A stretch of 64,000 nt of DNA from Setophaga petechia (taxonomy: Eukaryota > Chordata > Aves > Passeriformes > Parulidae). The position numbers and the translations under genes are program-made. The stretch lies in the NCBI GenBank assembly GCA_024362935.1, contig JANCRA010000025.1, positions 10,070,936 through 10,134,935 of the forward strand. Reading direction: 5' to 3'. This document shows, piece after piece, positions 47,786 through 61,300 of this stretch (its first letter is position 1; the number at the start of each line of letters is the position of its first letter). Under the pieces are notes generated by a model. That model did no database searches and was not told the DNA's origin. It saw only the letters and a program-made list of their open reading frames with translations.

Positions 47786-50700
47786 GACACATGTTTTCCT
47801 CTTGGCTCTGATCTTCTGCAACAAAGGAAAGGGGCAAAAATGGTGTTTCAGCTAGAGCTGAGTGAAGTGAATTGAAACTGGGGACACAAACTCCCATTTC
47901 CTAAAATCTGGAAGCTTCCAATCAACACAAAAATTTTGTCTTGTAGGGGTCTTGCTTTGCCTTTGAAAGGGACAATTTGGGAAAACCTGGCATTTTCAAA
48001 GAAAGGTTTTGATGGGGTTCAGGAGCATGATGTGGGATCAGGTCCCACAGACCACTTTTCAATCTGCCCTGACTTCATCTCTGTCTTTCTCTGTGTTCCA
48101 GCAGGTGCAAATGGGTTTTAGTTCTTGTGACCCAGTGATGTGCACTGGTCAAAAAGTGAGTGCAATAGTGGACTCTTAGCTACTGAAAACAACAAGATAA
48201 ATTTTAGACACTGATTTTCTCTCTCCTGAGCAGAAGGACCCTGCTTCCTTCCATAAAGAAGCTAAGGAGGAAAGGTTAACAACTTCAGACTTTCAAAAAT
48301 CAGACTTTTCCTTGCACTTCTTAGAAAAAAACTCACTTCCTTTTCAAACCAGGACAAAGTTGCAGGGCCCACTTTGGACTCCTCATTCTGATCTTTAGGA
48401 GCTTTTCCCCCTAATGCTGGTCAGTGAAATCTTTCAGTCAATCTTGAATTTCGGTGCATCTTTGGTGCCTTGTACTTCCTCTGAAATAAAAAATTATTAA
48501 TATATACAATTCACTCCTAACTTGCAGAATATTAAAACTTGGCCTCTCACACCTCTCCTCAGTGAGATTTCTCACCCTTAGAAGGGGGAATTGCAACTTA
48601 TCCATGCCAGTCTCAGTGCCTTTCCTTCAGCCTCCTTTGGATGTCATCTTGGTAACTACAAAATGAAAGGAAATGCATGGAAAAGTGGTTGTTTTTATAA
48701 CCCAACCTGAGAGAAGCTTGAGTAAAGCTGCTTTTCTGCCACGTGTTTGTCTGGCACATATTTGCCCACGAAATCCTGTCCAGGTGTACAACCACAGAGC
48801 TGTTACTGTGTGTGACATTTTGGGTAGTATTGTTCTGTTGACTTTTTTGTGTTGAGATGATTCAAATACAATGGGCAGCTGAGAGAGGGAGATGCAGGGA
48901 TTGCACCCCTGGGCTGGAGAGCAGGGCTCTGCCACTTTGGCAGTTTACAGTAATTCAGTGGTGTTTGTGATGATAAGAAAGCAATTCGGTGAAAGTGAGG
49001 TAAAGCAGCCAATACTGAGCAAGATAAAACTGCAGTTAATTCAACCATCAGGAAACTGACCACTGAAAAATGTTCCTGATATGTCATTTTGAGTCAGTCC
49101 AGGTTGTGATTTTACTCAATCCACTCCTTGTTTAAGTTTCAGTGCTAAAAAGACCATTTGTCAGAGTGTCACTCAAACAAACTATGCAACAGATACAAAG
49201 CGACCACAGTACATTGCTGTGGTGGAGCAGGACACAGAGGCCCTTGCCAGCAAAGTTTTTCTTATACTGTTTGTATTTCATCAACCTTTCCAAAAGATAA
49301 AGATGTGATGTTGGTGGGAAACAAAATCCAGTAGTCCAGTGGTGTTTATCAACTGCTTAGAGCCAGAATTGTATGAGAAGTCAAACTGAAAGTGAGTAAA
49401 GACAATAAACAGAATGATAGATGTACTGGCACCTATTTGCATGTTATTTCAAGTCGTTGACAGGCTGGGATATGGCCTGTGCATACACAAATGTGCTTTT
49501 GCCCTCATGTTTTTGCCAGGCATTCTCCCTGCAAGCAGCAGTGTAACTCTGGCACCTACATTCAACAACAAAAAGAGCAGCTCATGAGCATGCTGTACCA
49601 GAATCCTGCACACAGGCCTTCCTGCTTTCCCTAATCATCAGCAAATAGGGAATATTGATTGAAAATTTTCCAGTAGATTTAGTCATTAAGCAAATGGTCC
49701 TGTTTTAGAGAAGACATTGAAATAGCACTACAACAAACTCTGCTTTAAAAACACATCTTCAAGACCAAGTTCTGAGGGTTTTTTCCACGTTACAGATATT
49801 CACACTACCACCACTAAAACTATAGCATAAACATTCACCACTGTGAAGTGTTTCAAAACATGATTCATAACTACCATGAAAAAAGTGGTGGTTTTGGAAG
49901 ACAAGGCAGTGTATCATGACAGAATCCCCTCTATTTCTCCACCAGCTAAAGACTGAACTGACAGAGAAATAACTCTCTGTTACTGCAATTGGATATTTGA
50001 TGTTCTGAGAAGAGAGAAAAACTGTGTTATGATGTCAGGTAATTTCTCAGCAGAGAGGAGGAGGACAGCTAAAATCTGGGCTGTAAGTCTGTCAGCTTTC
50101 TGGAATTTAAATCAAGTAACTCTGGGGCTGTAACAGGTAATATGGTTATTAGTAGAAAGGCTCCCTTAAACTGTAGACCAAGAGTGGAATTTTCCCATTG
50201 CTTCATAAGCACACTCAGATCATGAGGTTCCTGCCAATTTGTATCCTCCTTGCTCAGGAGGAGAAGCTGCTGTGATGACAAATGGAGAAGGCTCCTTTTT
50301 CACTCTTTTAAGGATGCACACCACCTTACACACCCTGCTGCAGAGCTGCTCAGCCATGGGCTTTGTATTTAAAACTTCCCCTTTTTCATACTCTAGTTTA
50401 GCATCTGCTGACTGCATCAAGAGGGCATCAGGGAAGGGTTGGTTTGGGGGTTGTTTTTTCAAAGCACAGAATGGAACCCAGCTGAACAAAGCCATCTCAA
50501 AGATGGATGCTGTGTGAAATGTGAAATCAGACCGGTAGATTTCCTAATAAAGAGACCAATTTAGGATGATCTGAGTGAGAGCTGCTGAAGGAATTCAACA
50601 CCACCAGCCAAGATTCCTTCTAAAATCCCAGCTCTGCCATCAGCCACACAGTAGAAAGTGTGTTGTTGCAGTGGGATGAATTTTGCTTGAATTTTGATGT

Positions 50701-51630
50701 CTAAACATCCAGGAGAACTCTCTCTTGAAGCATCATGACACAGATGGGGGGCTAGACAGAATGAACTGCTCTATGGGAATTCTGTGGGAGCCATGGAAGT
50801 GCCCTGAGCTCACTGCTGGCATGAGGCAGGTGGCTTCAGTACTTACTTTGGGTTAAAAACCTCACTTCACGTGACATTTTCAGAGCTGAATCCTCCCCCT
50901 TGAGGTGCAACTGAGCTGCTGTTGCAGTGAATGACAGCTGGAGATGTCTCTGTAATTTAGGGCAAGTCTACACTGAAATCTTTTAATGGTAGATTAATAT
51001 TCTTTAGAGACATGACAGCATTTACCCTGGCAAGAGTCCTAATATAAACAGAAATTGCCTGGCATAAAAAGTGGGGGTTTGTCGTTGTTTTTTTTTCAGT
51101 TTTACTCAGGAAATGGATGTAGATTGTTTGGACACCCCTTCCAAGTAAATGTCTCTTCAGGGCAGGAGAACAGCACTGTCATTGGTGTGGTGGGAAACCC
51201 AGGAGCAAGTTCAGAGCAGGGGTTTTGACAAAATTGCAAAGGCAGCCTTCACTTGATGCATACTAAATGGCATAAAAATGCCACCACCCTCACTCACAAG
51301 CACAAAAAAACGCCCAAAATCATTTTAGCCTGCACCAGGAGTGTGAAACATGCATGTGGCAAATCTGCTCTAGTGCATATTTCAGGGACTAAGTCTTGGC
51401 TTTGGTCTCAGTATCTCCTTCTCCCTTCTGTGCACAAAGGAGCTTCACTTCACAGAGGGACTGCAGTAACTCGGTTGTTGTTGTTTACTAAATGTTTGCA
51501 AGATTAAATGCAATGTGTGAGAAAGACCTGACACAGGCATGGCTTGGGTCTGCTAGCTGGGTTTGTGTGTGTTCTTCTGTGAAGAGCAAATACCCTTTGA
51601 TATCAGAAATCGCTCGTTATGAATTACTAA
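47786..51630. other. Non-coding sequence, nothing recognised
   Basis: Ordinary sequence with no supported gene, RNA or transposon. Open frames stay near or below about 100 codons. Confidence 0.45.
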
Positions 51631-51720
51631 TATTTTATTTTATTTTATTTTATTTTATTTTATTTTATTTTATTTTATTTTATTTTATTTTATTTTTATT
51701 TTATTGTATTGTATTTTTTA
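51631..51720. repeat. (TTTTA)n microsatellite
   Basis: Thirteen uninterrupted TATTT units (51631-51695) are followed by a degenerate tail with TATTG units to 51720. The period of five gives an artefactual Phe/Ile/Leu/Tyr repeat peptide on the + strand. Confidence 0.97.
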
Positions 51721-51889
51721 AAATGGTTCTAGAGTAATGTGGAAAGCACAACCCCTCCGTGTTCTCTGCTTCTCCTTAGTCCTGACACATCAAAGCAGCA
51801 GCCACAGGGAGACATCTGTCACTAGTTAATGTCATGGTTGTGGAGGTAGAACCTCCTCTTCTGTTTGGGCCAATGTGGGCAGCCCTTTG

Positions 51890-52173
51890 ATGGATGTGTT
51901 CAGCCTTCATCCAGTTTGATCACCCCGTGCAGCCCCTTGTTCAGATCTGCGTGTGAACAAGAATGTCCTGACCTGAGATCCTTTTTAATACAGCAGGGAT
52001 CCGTGATAGAAACCATCAAAGGGAACCTTTGATCTTTTGACTATCTCTTAGTCATCTGCTGCACAATGCAAATAATAATGAAAACAAAGCTAAGGAGCAG
52101 AGCAGCTACATTAAAGAATCAGGCTTGTTGCCGGCAACGAAGCTAATCACTGAGGTTTTATCCTAGCCTCAGA
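51890..52173. promoter_or_regulatory. Candidate enhancer with paired TCF/LEF sites, POU octamer and RFX-like palindrome
   Basis: At 52015-52033 ATCAAAGG and CCTTTGAT flank GAA, giving two opposed TCF/LEF words (ATCAAAG and CTTTGAT) in a near-perfect mirror. The octamer ATGCAAAT, a POU-family site, is at 52066-52073. At 52127-52138 GTTGCCGGCAAC is a perfect 12-bp palindrome made of two RFX half sites without spacer. Five CpGs are kept in the block. No repeat or coding frame explains the sequence. TCF/LEF proteins are the nuclear partners of beta-catenin in Wnt signalling. Whether this DNA is bound in cells is inference. Confidence 0.35.
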
Positions 52174-52227
52174 CTCAAAGAGAAAGAGGGGGGAGGGAAG
52201 AGAAAAAAGGGGAGGGGGGAAAAAAAG
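52174..52227. repeat. Polypurine G/A tract
   Basis: Nearly all purine on the + strand, with G-runs of six, three, four and six separated by A-rich spacers. It is triplex-prone and could form a G-quadruplex with one long loop (11 bases). It lies right after the candidate enhancer at 51890-52173. Confidence 0.8.
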
Positions 52228-53713
52228 CTGTGCTCAGCAGTAAAACTCTTTACTAAACTGAAATATTCCAGGAACACTGGTTATTTTATATCAGAGGAGT
52301 TAATGAGAGACGCAAACATTACAGTAGAATTTACTAAATAATCCTTATTCCTGTGTTCTTTTCTTGGTCTAAGTTGCACAGAAATATGTATCAGTGTACA
52401 TCATAACAGAAGTATCACTCAGTTAATCAAACTAAATGAGTACTACTGGAGTCTTCACTGCCTTTGCTCTTTTTTGCCCTCCCCTTCCTCCCCCCTCCAC
52501 TCACACCCACCCAACACCCTGGGGATGGAGAGCATCTTGATTCAGAAAGTGAATATATCATTCTAGGAAAACAGTATTTCAAAAATGTGAATCTCTTTGC
52601 TGTAATCTCATTTGGTTTTGCAGCATTTTCTGAGACCCCCTAAAACCTCAAACAAATACATTTGAAAGTAGGTGCCTGAAGAAATTCATATGTGTCCACA
52701 CACACATGTGTGTTTTTCTTCCTTGTGATTTTGGGAGCATACTGAGGGATTCTTTCAAGCTCTAATGCCAGGCATGTCTGTTTATAGACTTTCTTTCTCG
52801 TATTTTCCTCTTGCACATAATTATTTAGGTGAAATTTTGATCTTAAAAAAACCCCAAAACCTTGATGTTTTAAATCATTTATTAAGTGAATAGAAACAGA
52901 GAAACACCAGCAGCTTTCCCCTTCTCTGTGTATTATTGATATCTCTGAGCTCTGCTCAAGATGTCAAACTCTCTCAGAGGCTGAAAATGTTCTACAATTT
53001 CTGTATCTCATCTGCAGGGCCAAATGGGTCACTCTTCTGCCCAGGTGACTGAACTGGCCCAGTGGGCCAAAGAAGTAAGTTACAGCTGTCAGGCAAAAAT
53101 ATCTCCATCACCTTTGTGTTGATTAACTCAGATATTTGATCTCTTGCAAAAAAGGAGATTTCATGGGTAAAGAGGCCAGATTAATTCAGAATATTGACTT
53201 GAGTGGGCAGATATTATGAGTTAAAGTCACAACCTTCATTTCAGTTATTCTGAGCTGGAGAGTTCCAAGGATATGCTGTGATCTGGGGCCACAGCCACAT
53301 TTAAGGTTGACATAAAGAACTTTCAAAGGAGGCCAGAGGTAGAGTGGAGCCAACAGGTTTGCACTGGGGAAAGAAACCACTTTTTGGGAGGTAAAATTGC
53401 TGCAGGTTGTAGCAAAAAGTGAAAACTTCTGAATAGAAATTTAAGAACAACCTCTAAGAATAGAGATAGCAAATGATGGAGCAGGCTAGGCCAGGAGGAG
53501 AGCAGCAGCAAGCAGCCTCAAACAAACAGGAAAGCAAGCTGGTCAAAAAGCTTACCTGGATTTTTCAGAACTTTCTCTCTCCTCCTTAACAAACCAATAA
53601 TCCTCCACAAAAGCTCTGCTCCACAGGAAAATGTGTTGTCCCTCCTGATCTGAACTGACAGGTGTTGCCTGGTCCTGTAGAGACACTCCTGTGCCAGGGT
53701 GTGAGCCCAGGAG
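52228..53713. other. Non-coding sequence, nothing recognised
   Basis: Unique sequence. It includes a 14-bp palindrome ACACACATGTGTGT at 52700-52713. No gene is supported. Confidence 0.4.
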
Positions 53714-53781
53714 TTTCCTCACTGGAGTTTCCCATCAGGCACCAGTGTTTCCTCACTGGAGTTTCCCATCAGGCACCAGTG
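53714..53781. repeat. Perfect 34-bp tandem duplication
   Basis: A 34-bp unit beginning tttcctcactggagtttccc and ending caccagtg is repeated head to tail without a mismatch (53714-53747 and 53748-53781). Identity over the whole unit indicates a recent event. Confidence 0.95.
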
Positions 53782-56700
53782 GTTCCCAAACTGACCTCCC
53801 AGAAGGGCTCCTGGGCTCTGAGCAAATGTGAGCATCCATCAGCCAGAGGGAGCACCCCTGGAGAATGGGAGCTGTGGAGGAGAAGGAAGATGTAGGAGAA
53901 AAAAGCTGTTTAAAATACCCAGGGCTCTGTCATGCTGAGGAAGTGAGCATCAGGGAGGAAGGCAAACAAAGCTGTTAGAAAAAGGAGCTCTAAACTTTCA
54001 TCACTTTTATTGGATTTGTCAGACCTTTCCTGACGCTCTGAAGAAGACAAGGGAGGGACACTCCCTATGATTTTCTGCTAAGATATTCAGCATAGCACAA
54101 ATAACAGGCATGTGGGCACTCAGAAGAGCTATTTGGCCACTGTTGCTCCACATCAGCATCAAAACACACCAGCCCTTTCACCTGCTGGTTTTTTCTAGAC
54201 TAGTCCTGGGGCAGGATCAGAAACTACCATGAAAAAATAGCCTTGGTAGATGCCATTTCTGAAAGGGGAATTCTTTAAATTATTGTTCCTTTCCTGGAGG
54301 GTACAAGGGAGTCTTTAGATGACAGAGAAATAACTCTTGGATTTTCTGGATTTGTTGATGCAACTGTGTTAGAAGGGACAGAGCAAGTTTGCTTTAGAGC
54401 TGGATGGAGCTGGACAGACACTCAAAGTGGAGGTGCTTTCAGTTTTTAGGGTGGCACATCTACAAAAGCCAGAGCAGTTCAGAGGGATTGACAACAGCAT
54501 CATTTTTCTTCACTGTAGCTGAATTGGGAGACCTTCAAAAGACTAATTGTTGTACCAGTGCTGAACCCTTAGAGTGTATCCAGTGGGCTTTAGGTTGGTT
54601 TTAGTTTCATATAGGATTGCCTTCCTGATTTTGTTTTCCTGTCTTTTTTTAGCACTGGAGTTTTTCAGTCCTTATTGGCAAGGGAGTGAAAATTTTATTT
54701 AAATATGTCACTGGTGGTATTTGAAAGGAAAAAATAAAGATATTTTAGAAGTCCTGCTTGAATAACAAAGGATTTTTCTTTTTTTTTATTAACATCCATG
54801 AGCTTTTTGTTGTCTCTTGTTCCTTTCTTTCTGGAGTTAGACTAAGAGATTTTTTGTGTGTGTGTGTTTACTCTTACTAGCTTTTGTGCCACTTTAATTT
54901 CTGTGTGTATTTTTAGCAAACCACCATCTGCACAATTAATGGAAAATCCCATTTTACAGAGGTTTTTAAAGTTATTGTTTCAATTGTGTTACAACACAAA
55001 GATAGCCCCTGTCCCAGAGAGCTTTCCAGTGTGAGACTTAAACAAAATGCAGCTTCTAACTAAACAGACTCTGAATCCTTCACAAAAATAAAACATTGCC
55101 TGTCAGGAATAATATATTGAACTCTTTAATATGAAAAATTGCAAATCTTCAACTGACCACATATCCTGCAGGAGTAATTATGTCATTTCAGAAGAAAATA
55201 AAACAGCCATGTTTTGTCAAATATAAGGCATTTCACACACTATCAATTTTACAGATATAAATACCTAGGGGCATACACAAACCCTGTGATCACCAATGGC
55301 AAATTGCCAAGTGAGGACAGATTCATTAAACATTAGAAGTATCAGGCACCCACCCAAACCCATAAATTAAAATTTTAAGCCTTGAATGTTATACCACTGC
55401 ATACAAGTTAAATATGTTTGGAGACATTTTTATGCAGCCTAATTAGAGCTGGATGGAAATCCCAGTTAAAGTATGATGTAGCTCTTCCTCAGCATAGTTT
55501 TCTTGGCTAAATCCAGCCTTAACAGAGTCATATTCCTTTCTGCAACTGCTGCAGAAAAGAAGGTGATGGTGAATGGGATCCAGAGGACATTGGGAAGCTG
55601 CTGGGGCTGGATGGTTAAACCAGCCTGGTTTGTTTAGGTGGGACTGCCAGTAAACCTTTGTGATCTGCAGGCAGAAAGAGTGAATCCTTAATTAATGTTC
55701 TCAATAGCAGTGACTAAACCAGCTGCTGTCACGAGATGAAACCGTCAGCAGGCTTCTGCAGCTCCTGTTGGAGCTGCCAAACTCTCCAATTCCAGTTTTA
55801 AGAGCAATGTGCATTTCAGCAACCAGATACAATTAAAAGTGCAGTTTAAACAGCACAGCAAGCCCGAGCCTCCTCTCCTCATCTTGTCACCAGGCTACAC
55901 CCACCCACAGCAGTGGCCAGGGCAGACCTTTGTGCACTGGACATGGCAAAGAGAACAGCCTGAGACAGGAGCTCTGAATTTGCCATCCAAGCAAAGATTG
56001 TGCACTTTGGTCTGTCCTGGTGGGGACACTGAGGAGCTGAAGATGAAAAGCCATAAGGGGCTCTTGCTCTCTTGCAGAGGGAGATATTTTGTTTTCCCTC
56101 AGTTGAGCTCGTAATTGGCACTCCCTCCAGCTCTACATTTCTTATTCATCCTCAGCTGGCTCTTTGCTGGATGCCAGTACACAAGGAGCTTGCAGAGGGT
56201 GGCTCTCAGTTGGGGTCTTTTTCTCTCTTTAATGGGAAAATTGGTGTAGCTGTCAAAGATTCCCTATTGTTGTATCAAATCACTCCTTAGCTTTAAAACT
56301 ACAGCAATACACACATTTTTCTTTCTGTTTTTCAAGAAAATTTAGTCCAAATGATCTCAGTACACTAAATGTCAGCCATTAAAAAAAAATGGTCTCTATA
56401 ATTTTGAAATGTTAAGATTGAAATATTTAGAAATAGAAGGCAGAATATTCTTCATAGTATTTCTTTCCTCAAGAAGGCTTCTTCTTGTGTTTATAGCTGA
56501 GAGGTAACCATGCAGTTATGCAAAGCAGAGCACAGGCAGTGATGGGGATAAAGGCAGACCAAACAGATCTGTCATGCTTCAGCTGTGGAGAGCTGCTTCC
56601 TTGTCCCCAAATCCCAGCTATTCCCAGAGGAAGGTTCCTAGTCCAGACCAGAGCTGATGAAGGAGCTGAATTCAGTGCCAGTACAGGTGAGAAGCTGGAC

Positions 56701-57692
56701 AACAGCATGACCAAGAGTGACCACTGGCAGGTTTTGCACCAGTGCTGGGACTAAACCCAGGGGCCTCCCTCAGCTTTTTTCCCTTTTCCTGGTAAACTTG
56801 AACTTAACAGAGCAACTGTGAGGTAGCAATAATTTTTTAGAAGTTACAAATGGTCTGAGCAATCCAGTGATGAGTGAAGTGTTCTTTTGGTAAGTCACAG
56901 AAGGGAATGACAGTTATAAATTAATGAAATTGCAGCAATTTTGGTTTTTATCCTGATTCCCTTTTGAGAGATAATGATGAGAGGCTCTGGAGGTAGAGGA
57001 TACGGGATGAATAATTGATTGTAAAGCATATTCAGAAGTAGGAAACAACAACAGAAAATCTCCACTGACTGTGGCAAAGATCCTGCAGGGAATGCTGATT
57101 GTGGATCATTTCTGTGAAGGACTGGATATTAGTGCCTTTCATGGTAAATTAAGGTTGGGTTACTTGGCATTAGCTCTGTTTGAAGTTCAAACAAAAGATA
57201 AAGGTCCCCTCAAAAATAATACAAGAAATTTTTTTTCATGTTTTGTTTTGGGTTTTTTTATCAAATTAATAATGCTCATGTACTCCCCATTTGCCCTGCA
57301 GCGAAGATTCATGAGTGTGTTTATGCATAAATGAGAGATATAGGCTCTCTGAATTTATTGCAAAAATTAAAACAGGAAAGCAGATGGCAGTCTTTTATTC
57401 CATTTGCATTTCACTTTATCAGCTCCTCTTATCAGAAATGCTGCTTAGGGAATCAGTGGGTCTTGCTTGTCCTTTGCAAACCAGAGACACATTTACTTTT
57501 TTTGTAAATGTCCTGCTGGTTCACACAGGCAATATCTGTCTATATGTGAGAGAAGTGAAAGAAAGTAAGGTTACCTCAAAGCATTTAGCATAGATTAGCT
57601 AGGTTAAACAGAAAAGCTTTGTCTCAAGATAAGTCTGGAGCATTAATTGCCCTCATTGAGCTATTGTAAAGGAAAAAATATTAATGAGTCAT
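53782..57692. other. Non-coding sequence, nothing recognised
   Basis: No repeat family, RNA gene or exon could be supported. A (GT)6 run lies at about 54857-54868. A + frame of 101 codons at 55809-56114 has no recognisable feature. Confidence 0.45.
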
Positions 57693-58380
57693 AGAGGGAG
57701 GGAAAGAAAGAAAAGAAAGGAAGGAAGGAAAGGAGGAAGGGAAGGAGGGAAAGGAAAGAAGGGAGGGAGGGAGGGAGGGAGGGAAGGAGGGAAGGAGGGA
57801 AGGAAGGAGGGAAGGAGGGAGGGAAGGAGGGAAGGAAGGAAGGAAGGAAGGAAGGAGGGAAGGAGGGAAGGAGGGAAGGAGGGAAGGAGGGAAGGAGGGA
57901 AGGAGGGAAGGAAGGAAGGAGGGAAGGAAGGAAGGAAGGAAGGAAGGAAGGAAGGAAGGAAGGAAGGAAGGAAGGAAGGAAGGAAGGAAGGAAGGAAGGA
58001 AGGAAGGAAGGAAGGAAGGAAGGAAGGAAGGAAGGAAGGAAGGAAGGAAGGAAGGAAGGAAGGAAGGAAGGAAGGAAGGAAGGAAGGAAGGAAGGAAGGA
58101 AGGAAGGAAGGAAGGAAGGAAGGAAGGAAGGAAGGAAGGAAGGAAGGAAGGAAGGAAGGAAGGAAGGAAGGAAGGAAGGAAGGAAGGAAGGAAGGAAGGA
58201 AGGAAGGAAGGAAGGAAGGAAGGAAGGAAGGAAGGAAGGAAGGAAGGAAGGAAGGAAGGAAGGAAGGAAGGAAGGAAGGAAGGAAGGAAGGAAGGAAGGA
58301 AGGAAGGAAGGAAGGAAGGAAGGAAGGAAGGAAGGAAGGAAGGAAGGAAGGAAGGAAGGAAGGAAGGAAGGAAGGAAAAG
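57693..58380. repeat. Long GGAA-type microsatellite
   Basis: The tract is 688 bp and entirely purine on the + strand after its first few bases. The left third (57693-57921) mixes GAAA, GGAA, GGGA and GGAGGGAA units. From 57922 to 58377 it is an unbroken run of 114 GGAA units. The left part is an older, mutated version of the same array, which suggests that expansion is ongoing at the right end. Open frames across it on both strands (Lys-Glu-Gly-Arg and Phe-Leu-Pro-Ser repeats) are artefacts. GGAA is the core of ETS-family binding sites. Length may be inexact in the assembly, since arrays of this kind collapse easily. Confidence 0.98.
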
Positions 58381-61300
58381 GATGACTGGCAAACTGGACA
58401 CTGTCACAGCCAATTTGTGGAGTTAATTTACCTATTTTTTTCAATAAGATGTAATGAGCTGCTGAAAAGAGGACTGCTGCTTTGTTTTTTCAGTTGATGG
58501 CAGTAAGATGAAAACAAGAGGCTTTTTAGAATGACATTAACTTGCACTGTAAAAGTTAATAGTGTTCCTATGAATCTGTGTTGGCAGCACCTGGAGGAAG
58601 CAGGTGGAAATCCCACTGAGATAAATGGCAAACCAGGGGAAGAACAAAATAGTAAAGTCTTATTTTCAAGATCTGGATACAGCACCAGTCCTTCTGGCAA
58701 AATGTTTTTCAAAAGCAGTAGAAGTCCTGTCTGCAAGGAAAGGTAAAAAAAAAATACTTTGAGGAAAGTCTGGGACTAGTAATATCTTCCTCTTTATTTC
58801 TCCTATCATTCATAAATCTTTAAATCAGAGATCAGGTGATGTGCTTGGTATAGTAGTTTGGAGTACTGGAGGAAGCAAGAGGAGAATAGAGGGTCTGATC
58901 AAAGGTTTTAGAGAACTGGCCTACAAAGAAAAGTGACTCATCTCTGGTAATTTAGTCTGAAAAAGGAAGACTGAAGGAGGACCATGATCCCACAAGTACA
59001 TAAAAGAAACTTAGAGGGAGGGAAGGGATGCCCCATGCTCCATTTGCATGGTAGATAAGATAAACTGGAGCCAGAAATATGCAGCTAAAAGTACCCTTCA
59101 CTTTCTAAAGGCAGAGAAAAATTAAGACCTGAATTAGATTACCTGGTGAGCTGTAGAGACCTTTAAGGATAGCCTTGGAAAGCATGTACCAGGAAGGACA
59201 GGGATGCAGGAGACCTGCCTTGGCCAAAGGATCAGCTGGGTGACCTGCCACGGGTTATGTTCTCTGATTCCAGCCTGCTGCCCCCAGCCTGGAGGGGCTG
59301 TGACACAGCAAAGACCCCTCCAGTCCCCCAAGGGCTGGTACAGATGTACCTGACAGGAGGAGATGTGTCACCAGGCAGGCTCTGCCTTCTCTGAGCTGGT
59401 AGGAACTGGACAAGAGTCAGACTAAAATGCAAAAAAAAAAAGAGGCTGAAAGTAGAAAAATTCAGCTGACTGTCTGTAGGGTGAGGTGCCAGATCTAGAT
59501 GTTGGGCAAAGCTTTGCTCTGTCTCTTTCAGACTGCCTTATCTTTATCTTTCAGTTTGCTCTCCCTGCCTCTTTTATCCCTTAGGATAAATTAATTTTGA
59601 CTGTTTTTGTGAACAAATAAAGATCATTGTCTTGTGGTTTTCGTAAGGAATCGCTTTGTGGTATGCCTTTGTCTGCGCATCACAAATTCCTGTAGATAAG
59701 AAAACTGAATAAATATTCCATGTAAAAAAAAATACCACAGAAAAGAGCTAATTAGCTGGATTGATATAAGTTGTTCTGTGACCTGTGAAAGTATGTTAGT
59801 CATAACGCTGTTCTTTATAAACACCATGCAAACTCATTCAGACGTGCTGGCAAGCTAGGAAAGGGCAATGTGAACAGCAAGGAGCACTTGAGGCATTAAA
59901 AAAAGAAATTACTAAAAGAAAAGTCAGAAGAATGATTTGTGTCTTAAAGCAGTTCCTGTCTAACTGGGTTCTCCCAAAAGCTGCTGACAGCACTATAACC
60001 AGGGTGGGTGAGTAGCCTCCCAGAGTTATGAAACCGGAGTGGTGTGATTTGCTCTGCAGAGGGTGGAGTAAGAATGAGGGCAAGGCTTGAGGTGTAGTTT
60101 TCAAATGGTGCACTTGAGGTCATGGACTGACTGGCTCCAGTCAGATTATTGCCCTTCTGTCTGCAGACAAGCCTCTTAATGGTACACCCCGCCTTTAGAA
60201 AGTGCAGAGAGCAAAAACAGGGCATCCGCAGCATGATGGAGGAGATTCAGCCACCCTCCTTACCAGAGAAGACTCAGCAGTTTGGTCTCAGAATGTAATT
60301 CCTGACTGAAGTCATAAAAATGAGGACTTTTCTGGAAGTGAAAGGAGAAGACTGGTAATGTATTTTCAGAGCAGAGAAGAGGGGTGTGCAAAGGTTCCCT
60401 GCAAAACATCTCTGTGCATATGCCTGCCCATTTGTATATTTTCCCCTTCATTTAGCAACCAGCAAAGTCAGGCTGTGCACAACATTTCCATCCTGGAAAC
60501 CTCCTTTTAGGGCCAGGCAATCTGCCCTCCTGGAGCTCCTTCTTTCCTCCTCCTGGGAAGGGAGCCCTCGAGGCAGAGCACTGGGCAGGGAAAAACTGCA
60601 TTCCCATGGAAGGCGTGGTGGCTTTGCCCCTCTGTGGCACCCACTGTCACCAGACTCTCCTGGCGAAATGTTCATTAGAAAAACAACAGTGTCCCAAATT
60701 TGAAAGGAAGCAATATAAGCCCTCATCTTTACCATCTCAAACAATGAGATCCCAGTAATGAGAATGTTCCTGTCCATTTTTTACAAAAATATATCTCTGG
60801 CTCTGGCAGAGTTGGACTCACTTTCTCCTCTGTGGTTTGATAGATTCCATAAGTGCAGTGGGCTAATTGCAACCACAAGACTGCTCCAGCCTTCTCCACT
60901 GCTGCGTGATATCCCCAACTTCTCATTTCTACAAAAACCATTATTTTACTGTGCATTTTAAAGTAGTTTAAGTAAATTGGTGATGTCTTGAGGTTGTAAT
61001 GGATTGGAAGTCCTGCATTTGTTGTCAGAGTGACTGATGGGGAAGCATCATGTGCCAATAGTAAATGTGGTTTCTGGATTTCATCTGCTTTAAAATGCTT
61101 GCACGTGCGTGAATACAAATGAACACAGAAGAAAACTTTAGAACTTTCAGACTGGTGCTTCCCCTCTTTAATTCAGTAAAACCTGAAACCTAGCCTGAAG
61201 CTGCTCTTCTGGAAATGCTACTGAAGTCACCTCAAATTTGGAATTCAGAGTTGCTAGGGACACAGAGTTAATGTTGGTAAGAAATTTCAGAGCAATTCAG

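Noticed and set aside
57661..58444. Open frames of 233-251 codons on both strands encoding Lys-Glu-Gly-Arg or Phe-Leu-Pro-Ser repeats
   Set aside because: Pure translation of the GGAA array; no unique protein sequence of meaningful length flanks it.
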